DNA of 64,000 nucleotides from NCBI GenBank assembly GCA_040901765.1, contig JBBDYG010000124.1:62001-126000 (forward strand), given 5' to 3'. The notes under the pieces are model-generated. The model made no database searches. It had not been told where the DNA came from and saw only the letters and a list, made by a program, of their open reading frames with translations. The stretch comes from JBBDYG01 sp040901765 (GTDB taxonomy: Bacteria > Planctomycetota > Planctomycetia > Pirellulales > Lacipirellulaceae). Shown here piece by piece: positions 1 through 9,502 of this stretch (within the stretch, counting starts at the first letter, position 1; each line of letters starts with the position of its first letter). The position numbers were made by a program, and so were the translations under genes.

Positions 1-1625
1 ACCGTGCTATCTGTTGAATGCTCGGCCAGGATGTAAAACCGCAGAGTCGACTTTTCGCGGTCCGTCGGCTTGCCGATTTGCATTGCTGCAGCGGCGTAAT
101 GACCGGGACGGTACTCCAGCCGCTCGCCGGCCGTGGGCGTAGTTGCCACAGCAACGAATCGTTGCGCTGAAGGAGCAACCGCCGCCACTGCGCCGCCTCC
201 CTCAAACTGCGCGCGCATGGGATCCATCAATTGCTTGATCTGCGTGCGCGTGAGCGGGCCCCGAAGGTACGACATGGCCCAGCGGGTTTGAAACACGGTC
301 GGCGCGTCGTCGTACACGCTGTTCATCAAGAACACGCGGTTGCCCAGTGCCGCTAGCTTGGCTTCCATGTCGCGTTTGCTGAACGTCGAGCCTGCTTGGG
401 CCGATGCGCCTTCGAGGCCTTCGATCACGCGAGCCTTGTCGCGCTCGGTTTGCAACCGGCCTAGGAACCACGTGCCGGCGTTCGACAGGCCTTTGTAATC
501 AAGATCGACCGGATTCTGCGTCGCGAGCACGCAGCCCAGACCGTAGGCCCGCGCTTGCTTGAGCAGCGTGAGCATCGGCGTCTTACTCGGCGGGTTGGCC
601 GTCGGCGGGAAGTAGCCGAACACCTCGTCCATATAAAGCAGTGCCCGCAAGCTGCTCGTGCCGGGCTGCGCGCGGACCCAGGCAACCACTTCGTTGAGCA
701 GGATCGCCACGAAGAACATTCGCTCGGCGTCGTTGAGGTGCGCAATCGACAAGATGGAAATCCGCGGCTTGCCTGTGGGCGAATAGAGCAGCCGCTGCAC
801 GTCGAGCGGTGGTCCTTGCATCCAGGCCGCGAACGACGGCGACGCCAGCAGGTTGTTGAGGTTCATCGCCAGCTTGGCTCGATCGTTTGCCGGAAAAAAC
901 TTCTCCACGTCGAGCACGCCGACCTTGTCGAACTTGGGCTGCTGGATTTCGCCGATCATCGCCGCGATATCGAGATCGCGACCTTCGCGCCACGCCATGC
1001 CGAGCACGTTCGACAGAAAAATATGCTCGCGGCTCTGCACCGGGTCGGCATCGACCCCCACCAGCGCGAGCAGCCCCGACACCGCCGAAATGATTCGCTC
1101 CCGCAGCGCGTCGGCGTCGTTGCGCACCACGTCTCCCGGCGCGGCAAACGATTTGATGACCGACAGCGGAATCCCGGCGCTCGAACCGGGCGTGTAAATA
1201 ACGCGCTCGACGGAATCGACGAACTTCTGAATCCGCTCGGGCAATTCGTCCCACTCGGCAAGTCCCTTGCGCCACGTCTCGGCCGTCTTCGCGGCGTAGT
1301 CGTCGACCGACAGCCCTTTGCGTTCCGCTTCGCCCTCGTCGATCCACGGCCGGAAGTCTTCGGGTCGAAGCTGCGGAAACGCCAGCAGCAGATTACCTAA
1401 ATCACCTTTAGGATCAATCGCAATCGCCGGCACCCCGTCGAGCGCCGCCTCTTCGAGCAGCGACAAACACAGCCCCGTCTTCCCGCTGCCCGTCATGCCG
1501 ACGCACACGGCGTGGGTCGTGAGATTCTTACTCGGATACTGCACTGCCTCACGCGAAGTTACGCCCGCGGACAGATCGTGTTCGCGACCGAGGTAGAACG
1601 CGCCGGGGAGGTCGATGGAGGGCAT
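1..1625 (-). CDS. HerA/DUF87-like ATP-binding protein, 3' end cut by window edge
   Basis: About 541 codons run open from an ATG at 1625 to the window edge, so the C-terminus is missing. A Walker A motif GMTGSGKT lies at residues 43-50, and a Walker B-like stretch LLYMDEVFGYFPP near residue 330 is followed by LATQNPVDLDYKGLSNAG, typical of HerA/VirB4-type P-loop ATPases with a sensor region. Such proteins pump or remodel DNA or act as poorly defined conjugation-like ATPases; no NurA nuclease is visible beside it. It is the last gene on this strand before a 235-base gap. Family assignment is confident, precise function is not. Confidence 0.85.
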   Translation of the reverse strand, partial: MPSIDLPGAFYLGREHDLSAGVTSREAVQYPSKNLTTHAVCVGMTGSGKTGLCLSLLEEAALDGVPAIAIDPKGDLGNLLLAFPQLRPEDFRPWIDEGEAERKGLSVDDYAAKTAETWRKGLAEWDELPERIQKFVDSVERVIYTPGSSAGIPLSVIKSFAAPGDVVRNDADALRERIISAVSGLLALVGVDADPVQSREHIFLSNVLGMAWREGRDLDIAAMIGEIQQPKFDKVGVLDVEKFFPANDRAKLAMNLNNLLASPSFAAWMQGPPLDVQRLLYSPTGKPRISILSIAHLNDAERMFFVAILLNEVVAWVRAQPGTSSLRALLYMDEVFGYFPPTANPPSKTPMLTLLKQARAYGLGCVLATQNPVDLDYKGLSNAGTWFLGRLQTERDKARVIEGLEGASAQAGSTFSKRDMEAKLAALGNRVFLMNSVYDDAPTVFQTRWAMSYLRGPLTRTQIKQLMDPMRAQFEGGGAVAAVAPSAQRFVAVATTPTAGERLEYRPGHYAAAAMQIGKPTDREKSTLRFYILAEHSTDST

Positions 1626-1860
1626 AGGGTGATGATAAACGAGATGGATTGTTCGGGGCAGCCCGTCTAGTCGGTGATGATCCGACGACACGCGCGCCGC
1701 AACTTCGCAACGTGGCCACCACTATAACCGGGCTAAATGGAATGAACCCCGCACACTAATCCACCGGCGGTTTCAGAGACCCGCAGCATAGTAGGCTACA
1801 GGGAGTGGAGGAATTTCGGAATAAGCGCATCAATGGGATCATGCCCAGGAGAAATGAACC

Positions 1861-2226
1861 ATGTCCAAGTTAATCATTGCCAGTGTTTTGCTTTCGTCGG
1901 GCGCTATTGGAATCGCGGCATTCTCAGTCACCTCACCCTCGAACGACAACACCGCCATTCCCGTCGTTAGTCCGAATGAGGAGGCTTTGCCGGAACCCGC
2001 GGCGTTAGCGCGGCAAGTGATCGTGCAGCAACACAAAGCGGCGCTCGAGGCCCGATGGCGCGCCGAAAGAATTGAAGAAGATTGGCGAGCTGCGCAAAGT
2101 AGGGAGATGATCCTACGAGAAATTCATCGTGACCAGGAAGCGAAGCGTCAAGCGATAATCGAGCGAAATAAGCCGCGTCCGGTGTCTGTCTTCACTGCTC
2201 CCACAGTGCTCATTGGAGGTCCGTAG
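1861..2226 (+). CDS. Small exported or membrane-anchored coiled-coil protein, unknown
   Basis: This 121-residue protein begins after a good ribosome binding site (AGGAG about ten bases before ATG 1861). Residues 4-24 form a hydrophobic signal or anchor segment. Residues about 50-105 are rich in Ala, Glu, Arg and Lys and look like a charged helix or coiled coil (QQHKAALEARWRAERIEEDW). I recognise no family. The gene stands alone and is followed 25 bases later by an inverted repeat. Confidence 0.6.
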   Translation: MSKLIIASVLLSSGAIGIAAFSVTSPSNDNTAIPVVSPNEEALPEPAALARQVIVQQHKAALEARWRAERIEEDWRAAQSREMILREIHRDQEAKRQAIIERNKPRPVSVFTAPTVLIGGP

Positions 2227-2251
2227 CCTGAAAGAACGCGGCGGGTGGCGA

Positions 2252-2378
2252 GTGGCTGGGGTCGAAGCCAGCAGGCGCAGCCCCCAGCGAACCCTGAGTT
2301 GACACCAAGTCCACTAACCCCCAGCCGTGTTCGCGCTTCCGCTGGGGGCTTCGGCTAGCGCCTGCGACCCCAGCCACC
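2252..2378. repeat. Inverted repeat, GTGGCTGGGGTCG family, intergenic copy
   Basis: The left arm GTGGCTGGGGTCGAAGCCAG and the right arm, ending CTGCGACCCCAGCCACC, are reverse complements with a few mismatches. Inside them CAGCCCCCAGCG also pairs with CGCTGGGGGCTTCGG. A second copy of the same design and length lies at 47046-47180 inside a symporter gene. The last codons of the minus-strand gene ending at 2355 fall within the right arm. Confidence 0.8.
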
Positions 2379-2762
2379 TATCGCTTCGGCACACCGCACC
2401 CGCTTCAGCGGTTTCGCGTGCAGCCGCTTCAGCGTCTTGGTGATGGGATCGACTACGACTCCCATGCTTTCGAGTGCGACCGCGCCGAGAATCGGCTGCG
2501 CGCCTGCCGGGCCAAAGATGATCTGCGCGACGGTTTCTTCGCCGATGAAACCGATCCGGGCGAAACCGAATTCGTACTCAACCGGTTCGCCGTTGGCGAG
2601 TTCGTAGATGGCCTTGCCTTCGGGAGCAATTCCGGCAGCCACGAGCGCCTCACTCGGGGCAAGGCAATCGATGGCACCCGTATCGACAAGAAACTCCGCC
2701 TCATAAGGCGTTCCTTGCTTCGCCAAGTCGCGAACCGTTGTGGTGACGTGAGTTAAGCCCAT
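2355..2762 (-). CDS. Clan AA (retropepsin-like) aspartic protease family protein
   Basis: The 135-residue product has the single-domain retropepsin fold signature: an active-site-like FLVDTGAIDCLAP at residues 24-36, a flap region with ELANGEPVEYEFG, and a C-terminal ILGAVALESMGVVVDP matching the ILG-x-LE motif of bacterial clan AA proteases. These small proteins act as homodimers, and their substrates are mostly unknown. The last residues (GGWGRRR) and the stop codon are encoded by the palindromic repeat at 2252-2378, so the original end was probably replaced. It lies just downstream of a PIN/antitoxin pair. Confidence 0.75.
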   Translation of the reverse strand: MGLTHVTTTVRDLAKQGTPYEAEFLVDTGAIDCLAPSEALVAAGIAPEGKAIYELANGEPVEYEFGFARIGFIGEETVAQIIFGPAGAQPILGAVALESMGVVVDPITKTLKRLHAKPLKRVRCAEAIGGWGRRR

Positions 2763-2793
2763 GCGTGAATTCGTGCTCTACGGCAAGGTAGGA

Positions 2794-3033
2794 TTAATCA
2801 AGGCGGTCACTCTCCGACGGCGGGACATTCGGAACGGCTGCTAGATACTTTTCGAAATCTTGGCGGTGCCCTACGATCACCTCTCGCTGCAAATAGTCGA
2901 TTGTCGTCATCACCGCGAGTTTCTCGCCGGCAGCGCTGGCGAGGAACTGGCTGACCGAGTAGCCTTCCTTCGCGGCCAGGGCTTCAATGTTCCTTTTCAG
3001 AGAGTCTGGCAGTTGAATGGTCAGGCTACTCAT
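2794..3033 (-). CDS. Antitoxin, ribbon-helix-helix type
   Basis: This 79-residue protein starts SSLTIQLPDSLKRNIEALAAKEGYSVSQFLASAAGEKLA, the layout of a ribbon-helix-helix DNA-binding domain. It overlaps the end of the upstream PIN-domain gene by four bases, so the two are co-translated in the order toxin then antitoxin, less common than the reverse. It would neutralise the PIN RNase and repress the operon. Confidence 0.75.
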   Translation of the reverse strand: MSSLTIQLPDSLKRNIEALAAKEGYSVSQFLASAAGEKLAVMTTIDYLQREVIVGHRQDFEKYLAAVPNVPPSESDRLD

Positions 3034-3476
3034 GGTTGCTTTCCAATGCGGTTCAGGAATGCACGGGGAGACACCGCGGTAATGCCGAGTTGCTCCGAGC
3101 CGCGGAAGTCGTTCACGTTATGGGTAATTATATGGTGGCAATTGGCCGCAAAAGCAAGTTCCAATACCATGTCGTCATCCGCGTCGGACAGGAATGGCCG
3201 CCACAAGAAATGGATCTCCTGCAGGTGCGATTGGCTGGCGAGGTAGCGGACGAAGCCCAAGGCATCTTCCGCCGTGCGACCCGGTGGAATGTTTTCCGGA
3301 CGCGACAATACCTCCTGCCATTCCCAGTATAGCCCCACCGAGAGACAAGGTAGAAACTCGGGTGCTGGAACTGAGCTAACGAGGGCAAAACTTGCGCCTT
3401 GCCGCGATCGAACCGCCGCCACCAAAACATTAGTGTCGATCACCACTCTCACTGCGGTCGGTCCATACATATGCAC
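3030..3476 (-). CDS. PIN-domain ribonuclease toxin
   Basis: VVIDTNVLVAAVRS near the N-terminus carries the first catalytic Asp of a PIN domain. A Glu in EWQEVLSRPENI and acidic residues in DADDDMVLELA and ITHNVNDF complete the metal site. The family is the 'putative toxin component, PIN family' RNase. The start is uncertain: ATG 3476 gives a short extra N-terminus, and ATG 3470 or a GTG just before VVIDTN are alternatives. It overlaps its antitoxin by four bases. Confidence 0.8.
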   Translation of the reverse strand: MHMYGPTAVRVVIDTNVLVAAVRSRQGASFALVSSVPAPEFLPCLSVGLYWEWQEVLSRPENIPPGRTAEDALGFVRYLASQSHLQEIHFLWRPFLSDADDDMVLELAFAANCHHIITHNVNDFRGSEQLGITAVSPRAFLNRIGKQP

Positions 3477-3513
3477 TCACGCAAGCGAACTCCGAAACTG
3501 GCCGTGCCATCCC

Positions 3514-4143
3514 TTACTCCATCCGCCCCATCGTAACACAAAACTCGCGAAATTCCGCCACAAACCCCGCGCCTTTCGGACTGCACGCGTAAACCCCTGC
3601 CGCGATGCTTGCGCCTTGCGAATCATCTGCCAAGTGCGCCATGCGAATCTGCTCCCACGCCGCGCCGTCCCACGACGACTCCACAATATAGTCATCCCCT
3701 TCGCGGCGAACGCGGAGCCAAACCTCGCTTGAGCCAGACGGGACCGACTGCGTGGACCAATCGGAGTAGCCGTGGTTCGTCACGACGACGCCGAGGCGGT
3801 TGGGCCCTTCCAGTTCGTACTCGATCGAGGTCTTGAGCCAACACTCGGGCGAGAGGCGGACCATCAGGCCGGCTTGATCGTACTGGTGAACCGGGCGCGA
3901 GCGGACTTGGGCGGTCATTACAAAATCACCGGCCAGGTCGGCGTACAGGAAATGGCCGTTATCCGCGTCGAAACCGTAGTGGGTCTTCTGCCAGAAATCG
4001 GTGGCGGCATCCGGTTCGATGCGTAACGCACGCTCGGTCGAATCGAAGGACCACCGCTGCGGCTCGCAGTGCCAACGCAAGTTGGGGTCGAGAACCGGGC
4101 CGGCGAACAAATTCTGTGAAGAACTGGGCGGCATCTGATACAC
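3514..4143 (-). CDS. DUF1349 concanavalin-like protein
   Basis: The 209-residue protein matches the DUF1349 family ('regulation of enolase 1'-like, concanavalin A-type lectin/glucanase fold). Landmarks are FWQKTHYGFDADNGHFLY, DFVMTAQVRSRP, DQAGLMVRLSPECWLKTSIE and AAGVYACSPKGAGF. It has no signal peptide and is probably cytoplasmic. Members are common in planctomycetes and are thought to bind carbohydrate, but no activity is established. Confidence 0.8.
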   Translation of the reverse strand: MYQMPPSSSQNLFAGPVLDPNLRWHCEPQRWSFDSTERALRIEPDAATDFWQKTHYGFDADNGHFLYADLAGDFVMTAQVRSRPVHQYDQAGLMVRLSPECWLKTSIEYELEGPNRLGVVVTNHGYSDWSTQSVPSGSSEVWLRVRREGDDYIVESSWDGAAWEQIRMAHLADDSQGASIAAGVYACSPKGAGFVAEFREFCVTMGRME

Positions 4144-4197
4144 TCGATCGGTGGTTGTGAATACTGAGCAACGTCGCCAGAATACATGAGGTTATAA

Positions 4198-4313
4198 CTC
4201 ACCACGGCGGCACGGAGAACACGGAGAGGATTCCAGCAATTTAACGTCTCGTTCGTTGCCTACTATCCCATAATGCTCATTCGCTCTCCGTGACCTCCGT
4301 GCCACCGTGGTGA
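4198..4313. repeat. Palindromic repeat, CACCACGGAG family (copy 1)
   Basis: The left arm CTCACCACGGCGGCACGGAG and right arm CTCCGTGCCACCGTGGTGAA are imperfect reverse complements about 60 bases apart. This family recurs at least eight times in the window, nearly always directly upstream of a gene. Confidence 0.85.
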
Positions 4314-4341
4314 ATATCATCGTCTTTCATTAGGTTTGATT

Positions 4342-5055
4342 ATGCGACTACGTCGACTCGTCCCGACTTCGATCATTTTGATTGCGTTCATTGCGGCATG
4401 TTTGTCGCCCTCGTCGCGGCTAGCCGCCGAAGATGCAGAGACGCCACTGTTTGATGGGAAGTCACTCGCCGGCTGGACGACGCTCGATGGCAGCCCAGTG
4501 AGCGACGGCTGGGAGGTCGTCGATGGCATGATTCACTTGAAATCGTCGAAAGACCAACGAGTGGGCCATATTGTCACCGACCGCGACTATGGCGACTTCG
4601 ATCTTTCGTTTGATTGGAAGATCGCACCGGGCGGCAACAGCGGCTTGAAGTACCGCGTGCGCGATTACGGCGACGGCATTCGCGGTTGCGAGTATCAAAT
4701 CTTCGACGACGCGCACTACCGGCTGCCCGCGACAGCGAGAGGTAGCACCGGTGCCATCTACGACCTCTACGAACCAAACGAAAAGAAGCAGCTAAAGTCA
4801 GCCGGAGAGTTCAATGCGGCGCGTATCGTAATGCGTGACAATCACATCGAGCATTGGCTGAACGGACAACTTATAGTCTCGGCCGAGATCGGTTCGGCCG
4901 AATGGAACCAGCGCGTTGCCGAGAGCAAGTTCAACGACGTGAAGAATTTTGCCACGAATCGCCGCGGCAAGATCATGCTCACCGACCACGGCAGCGAGGT
5001 CTGGTACCGGAACTTCACGTTTCATCCGCTGGAAGTTGGCAACGAAGTGAAATAG
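4342..5055 (+). CDS. Exported DUF1080 / 3-keto-disaccharide hydrolase domain protein
   Basis: The single domain matches DUF1080: LFDGKSLAGWTT at the start, GGNSGLKYRV and GCEYQIFDD in the middle, and EHWLNGQLIVSAEI later. These are expanded families of planctomycetes implicated in sugar breakdown (3-keto-disaccharide hydrolysis). ATG 4342 is preferred over the upstream in-frame TTG 4336. The N-terminus has a hydrophobic segment with IAAC, which could be a lipobox, or cleavage could follow LAA. A palindromic repeat lies directly upstream. Confidence 0.85.
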   Translation: MRLRRLVPTSIILIAFIAACLSPSSRLAAEDAETPLFDGKSLAGWTTLDGSPVSDGWEVVDGMIHLKSSKDQRVGHIVTDRDYGDFDLSFDWKIAPGGNSGLKYRVRDYGDGIRGCEYQIFDDAHYRLPATARGSTGAIYDLYEPNEKKQLKSAGEFNAARIVMRDNHIEHWLNGQLIVSAEIGSAEWNQRVAESKFNDVKNFATNRRGKIMLTDHGSEVWYRNFTFHPLEVGNEVK

Positions 5056-5059
5056 CGCG

Positions 5060-6418
5060 TCACTTGCGAATCTCCGGCCGATCCGGAATCTGTTCGGTGA
5101 GCGTGCTCTTGCCGTCCGCGTCTTTGTCGAGCGTAAAGGCGTCGTACAGTTCTCCCGTGCCGAGCCGAGCTTCGTACCGAATCTGCTCGGGCGACACGCG
5201 GATCACTTGAAAAAGCTGCGCGCCGGAGGCGGCACGCTTTGCTTCCCAGTGGTCTTGCGCTTGATACATTTTCGGACCGCTAACGCTCACCACGTACACG
5301 GTGTTGCTGCTTTTTGCCCGCACGCCCTCGGCAACATTGTTACTTGGTCCCCCTAGCCCCGATCGGGCGTAGGTGTGGTCGTGGCCTTGCAGCACGAGAT
5401 CGACGCCGTATTCTTCGAGCACCGGTTGCCAGGCCTCTCGCAGTTCCGGATTGTCGCGATCCTTCGCACCGGAGAAAATCGGGTGGTGGAACGTCACGAT
5501 GGTCCACTTCGGACGGTTCGGATCGGAGAGAACCGATTCAAGCCACGGAATCTGCTGCTCGATCTGCTCATTCGAATTGAGCGAGATGATCCGCGCTCCT
5601 TGATAGTCGCTCCAGTAGACAGTCTCCTCGAGGTCGGCTGGTCCATTGAGCGGAAACGCGAATTGCGCCCGCCAGTGCGCCGAGACGCGATCGTCGTCGG
5701 TGTACTCGTGGTTGCCGGGCGTCGCGACGACGGGAATCATGCCGTTGAGCCAACCGCCGGCGCCGAACCACTCGCCCCACTGGGCGTCGCTATCGTCGGT
5801 GCTAATCAAATCGCCCGCGTGGAGCATGAACGCCGCCCGCGGGGCATGTTGGTTGGCCTCGCGAATGACGCGCGACCAGAGCGAGCGAATTGAATTTTGG
5901 GCATCGCCAAAGTAAACGAACGTGAATGGTTCGTCCTTCGCGCTGGCCGTGCGGAACTGAAACCACTCGCTCCAGCGCTTGCCGTCGCCGACGCGGTAGG
6001 CGTACATCGTCGCCGGTTCGAGCCCTTCGAGATGAATGGAATGGTTGTGGCACTTGCCCAGATCGGACGTAAACTCTTGGTGCGTTCCTTCGACGCGCAC
6101 GGCGTGCGGCACATCGCCTTGGGCTAAGTTGCCGACCAGGCTATCCGCCCGAGCGTATTCCGCGATAGTCGTTGCGGTTGATGTATCGGTTCGCCAGGTG
6201 ACGTCGATCGAGGTGGTCGGGTCGCTGCTCCAGGTCAGCACCACGCGGTCGGGCAGCGGCGTGGGTCGATGCTGCTCCTTGTCCGTGAATTCGGTCGCTT
6301 CATGCTCGCCCTCATGGGCCATGGCGGGACACACGGCAGCAAGCATCACCGCGCCGCTACTAATCACAGCGAAAAGCAACTCAAATCGCCGACGGAAAGG
6401 AATCTTCATAACGCTCAA
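5060..6418 (-). CDS. Exported purple acid phosphatase-like metallophosphoesterase
   Basis: A signal peptide (about residues 10-35) is followed by a His-rich stretch and an N-terminal fibronectin-like domain (VVLTWSSDPTTSIDVTWRTD), then a calcineurin-type metallophosphoesterase domain. Metal-binding motifs are all present: YFGDAQN, HAGDLIS, PGNHEY, FHHPIFSG and GHDHTYAR. The domain order is that of purple acid phosphatases, which hydrolyse phosphomonoesters in the periplasm. Its end faces the DUF1080 gene with only a few bases between. Confidence 0.9.
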   Translation of the reverse strand: MSVMKIPFRRRFELLFAVISSGAVMLAAVCPAMAHEGEHEATEFTDKEQHRPTPLPDRVVLTWSSDPTTSIDVTWRTDTSTATTIAEYARADSLVGNLAQGDVPHAVRVEGTHQEFTSDLGKCHNHSIHLEGLEPATMYAYRVGDGKRWSEWFQFRTASAKDEPFTFVYFGDAQNSIRSLWSRVIREANQHAPRAAFMLHAGDLISTDDSDAQWGEWFGAGGWLNGMIPVVATPGNHEYTDDDRVSAHWRAQFAFPLNGPADLEETVYWSDYQGARIISLNSNEQIEQQIPWLESVLSDPNRPKWTIVTFHHPIFSGAKDRDNPELREAWQPVLEEYGVDLVLQGHDHTYARSGLGGPSNNVAEGVRAKSSNTVYVVSVSGPKMYQAQDHWEAKRAASGAQLFQVIRVSPEQIRYEARLGTGELYDAFTLDKDADGKSTLTEQIPDRPEIRK

Positions 6419-6458
6419 CTCGATGGTGGAAGGAGGAATGTTCCCTTAAATACGGGAG

Positions 6459-6635
6459 CTAAGTCGGGGAGGGACGCTCGATTGTCTGTTGCAGCATCGC
6501 CAGCACGGTGGGCCAGCATTCGGCGCAGACGTGGTATTTTTCAACGATCCATGACTCGCCGGTCGGCGGACTGAAAACCAGCGCCCCTGGCTCGTGCAAT
6601 TCCCGCCCGCACTTATCGCATTTGAGTTGGAGCAT
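6459..6635 (-). CDS. Small zinc-ribbon-like protein
   Basis: From ATG 6635 the product is 58 residues with CDKC near the N-terminus and CAEC about 30 residues later, a likely four-Cys zinc site. An ATG four codons upstream (6647) is an alternative start. The role is unknown. Confidence 0.5.
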   Translation of the reverse strand: MLQLKCDKCGRELHEPGALVFSPPTGESWIVEKYHVCAECWPTVLAMLQQTIERPSPT

Positions 6636-6781
6636 GGCAGGATCCAAGTTGATTCACGAAATCACTCCCACCCGCTGACCTGCCATTCTAACTTATTCGT
6701 TCGTGCAAGGCACTGTCATCACGGCGCGGGCGGCAGTAAACTCGCATTGTGAGACTTCCTCCATTCTAAGGATAAAGTATC

Positions 6782-9502
6782 GTGCAATACTCGGCAGACC
6801 AACCCTCGTCATGTGCGGTATTCTTCGTTGCACTGCTGCTTCAGTCTCAAATACCGGCCCAGAAGAGTGCATCGCCTACGTCGGATGAAGAACGGGTCGG
6901 GTACGCTCCGGATGGCCGAATCGTCACACCGGTCAATCAGATTTTGACGCCGTTTGGCCGCCAAGTCGACCTGCCCGACATGCGGCCGCAGGCAGTCGCG
7001 CTGTCGCCTGATGGCAAGCTTCTCGTCACCGCAGGCAAGACCAGCGAGTTAGTGGTCGTCGATCCAGAAACGGCGACGGTGCGGCAGCGCGTTCCACTGC
7101 CCGCGGAAGACGCGTCGGTCGAACCCCAGCCGCCCGTCTCCAATCAAGTGCTGCACCCCGACGACGAAGGTCAATTGAGTTTCACAGGACTGATCTTTGC
7201 GCCCGACGGGAAGAGAATTTACATGAGCAACGTCGAGGGGTCGATCAAAGTATTTGCAGTCGAAGTCGACGGCAAGATTTTCCCACAGGGAACGTTCAAA
7301 CTGCCCCCCGCCAATGCGCCGCGGCGCGCGGCCGAGATTCCCAGCGGACTCGCCCTGTCTTCGGACGGTGCGAAGCTGTATGTCTGCGGCAACCTGTCGA
7401 ACCGATTGCTCGAATTGGATACACTGTCGGGCAAGACGCTGAGAACTTTCGACGTCGGCGTGGCACCGTACGACGTGGTGCTCGTTGGTATGAAAGCCTA
7501 TGTCAGCAATTGGGGTGGGCGGCGGCCCGAAGCCAGCGACCTTACCGGCCCCGCTGGCCGCGGGACGACGGTCCGCGTCGATCCAGTGAAGCACATTGCC
7601 AGCGAGGGTTCGGTAAGCGTGGTTGATCTCGAAACCGAGAAGACCGTGACGGAAGTGCTAACCGGACTCCACGCTTGCGGTTTAGCGAGCACCCCCACCC
7701 ATCCACTACTCGTCTGCTGCAATGCTGCGGCGGATAACCTGAGCGTCATCGACACGCGCACTGATCAGGTCGTGGCGACGATCTGGACCAAGACGAATGC
7801 GTCAGACTTGTTGGGCGCGGCGCCCAACGCGGCGGTATTCGACGACACGGGCCGCAAGCTGTACGTCGCCAACGGCTCGCAAAACGCGATTGCCGTCATC
7901 GACTTCGATGCCGAAGAGCCGAAGGAAGCGCGGCTGGCGGGAATGATCCCGGTCGGTTGGTATCCCGGTGCGGTCTTGCTCGACCCGTCGCGGAAGATGA
8001 TCGTGGCCGCGAATATCAAAGGGCTGCCGAAAGAACCGAAGCCGACTGATGCCGACGACGCCCTCCCCGATGCAAAAGGTTTCAATTCGCACAACTACTT
8101 CGGTTCACTGTCGCTGATCCCGATTCCGTCGGTTAAGGACTTGGCCGCCCTGTCCGAACGTGTCGCGCGGAATCTGCGCGCGCCACGGATTGCCCAGGCG
8201 CTACCGCCACCCCGCAAGGACCAGCCGCCGCGCGCCATCCCCGAGCGTAGCGGCGAGCCGAGCTTGATTAAGCACGTCGTGTACATCATCAAGGAGAATC
8301 GCACTTACGATCAGGTGTTCGGGGCGCATGGCCGAGGAAATGGCGACCCGGCGCTGTGCATCTTTGGCCGCGAGATCACGCCCAACCAGCATAAGCTGGC
8401 CGATGAGTTCGTGCTGCTCGATAACACCTATTGCTGCGGCATCTTGAGTGCCGACGGCCACCAGTGGAGCACCACGGCCTACTCCACCGATTACATGGAG
8501 AAGAGCTTCGCCGGCTTCCCACGCAGTTATCCCGACGGCATGGGCATCGATGAGGACGATGCGCTCGCCTATGCGCCGTCAGGGTTCATTTGGGACAACG
8601 CGGTGAAGCACAAGAAGTCGATCCGCAACTACGGCGAGTTCATGGGCCCCTCCGTCCGCTGGCGCGACGAGAAGAAAGAAGGTAGTCCCGACTTTACTGC
8701 ATGCTACCAAGCGTGGAAGAACGGCACGGATGAGGTTGTCTTTGAGTGCTGGCCCAGTGTAGAGAGTTTGCGGGCGTTTTCTCCATTGAACTATGTCGGT
8801 TGGGAAATGGCAGTGCCCGACCAGTACCGGGCCGATTTCATCTTGCGCGAGTTGGCCGAGTTTGAGCAGCGCGGCGAATATCCGCAACTTGTGATCATCT
8901 GCCTGCCGAACGACCACACGAGCGGCACCAAGCCCAACTGTCCCACCCCCGCGGCCTGCGTGGCCGACAACGACCTGGCCTTCGGCCGGATTATCGAGGC
9001 ACTCAGTCACTCAAAATTCTGGCCTCAAATGGCGGTCTTCGCGATCGAAGACGACCCCCAAGCGGGCTGGGACCACGTGAGCGGCTATCGCACGATTTCC
9101 TTTGTCGCTAGCCCTTATGCCAAACGCGGCGCGGTGGTGAGCACGCAATACAACACGACGAGCATTTTGCGGACGATCGAGCAAATCCTCGGCCTGCCGC
9201 CGATGAACGCGTTCGATGCCAGCGCCGTGCCGATGTTCGATTGCTTTGCGAACGAGCCGGACTTCACGCGGTATAAATCACTGCCCACGAATGTGCCGCT
9301 CGATCAGATGAACCCTGCGACGGCGAGCATCTCCGACCCCGTGCTTCGTGAGGACGCTGTCGTCTCCGCGACGCTCAATTTCCGGGAGGTCGATCGCGCG
9401 CCGGAAGACGTGCTGAACCGAATCCTGTGGCGGGCGATGCGCGGCAGCCGGGTGCCGTATCCGGAGTGGGCGGTGGGGATTGAGGAAGAGGAGGACGACT
9501 AG
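6782..9502 (+). CDS. YncE-type beta-propeller / alkaline phosphatase-superfamily fusion protein
   Basis: The start must be GTG 6782 because a stop lies three codons upstream; AAGGA precedes it. Residues about 40-450 carry YncE/lactonase-like propeller repeats (LSPDGKLLVTAGKTSELVVVD, IYMSNVEGSIKVF, LYVANGSQNAIAVIDFD). Residues about 500-840 match the alkaline phosphatase-like phosphoesterase family (VVYIIKENRTYDQVFG, CLPNDHTSG, FAIEDDPQAGWDHVSGYRT). The N-terminal signal peptide looks short. Such proteins are common in planctomycetes and acidobacteria; the substrate is unknown. Confidence 0.9.
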   Translation: MQYSADQPSSCAVFFVALLLQSQIPAQKSASPTSDEERVGYAPDGRIVTPVNQILTPFGRQVDLPDMRPQAVALSPDGKLLVTAGKTSELVVVDPETATVRQRVPLPAEDASVEPQPPVSNQVLHPDDEGQLSFTGLIFAPDGKRIYMSNVEGSIKVFAVEVDGKIFPQGTFKLPPANAPRRAAEIPSGLALSSDGAKLYVCGNLSNRLLELDTLSGKTLRTFDVGVAPYDVVLVGMKAYVSNWGGRRPEASDLTGPAGRGTTVRVDPVKHIASEGSVSVVDLETEKTVTEVLTGLHACGLASTPTHPLLVCCNAAADNLSVIDTRTDQVVATIWTKTNASDLLGAAPNAAVFDDTGRKLYVANGSQNAIAVIDFDAEEPKEARLAGMIPVGWYPGAVLLDPSRKMIVAANIKGLPKEPKPTDADDALPDAKGFNSHNYFGSLSLIPIPSVKDLAALSERVARNLRAPRIAQALPPPRKDQPPRAIPERSGEPSLIKHVVYIIKENRTYDQVFGAHGRGNGDPALCIFGREITPNQHKLADEFVLLDNTYCCGILSADGHQWSTTAYSTDYMEKSFAGFPRSYPDGMGIDEDDALAYAPSGFIWDNAVKHKKSIRNYGEFMGPSVRWRDEKKEGSPDFTACYQAWKNGTDEVVFECWPSVESLRAFSPLNYVGWEMAVPDQYRADFILRELAEFEQRGEYPQLVIICLPNDHTSGTKPNCPTPAACVADNDLAFGRIIEALSHSKFWPQMAVFAIEDDPQAGWDHVSGYRTISFVASPYAKRGAVVSTQYNTTSILRTIEQILGLPPMNAFDASAVPMFDCFANEPDFTRYKSLPTNVPLDQMNPATASISDPVLREDAVVSATLNFREVDRAPEDVLNRILWRAMRGSRVPYPEWAVGIEEEEDD

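Noticed and set aside
555..1400. Open frame of 281 codons on the plus strand
   Set aside because: Shadow of the HerA-like gene on the minus strand, which has Walker motifs.
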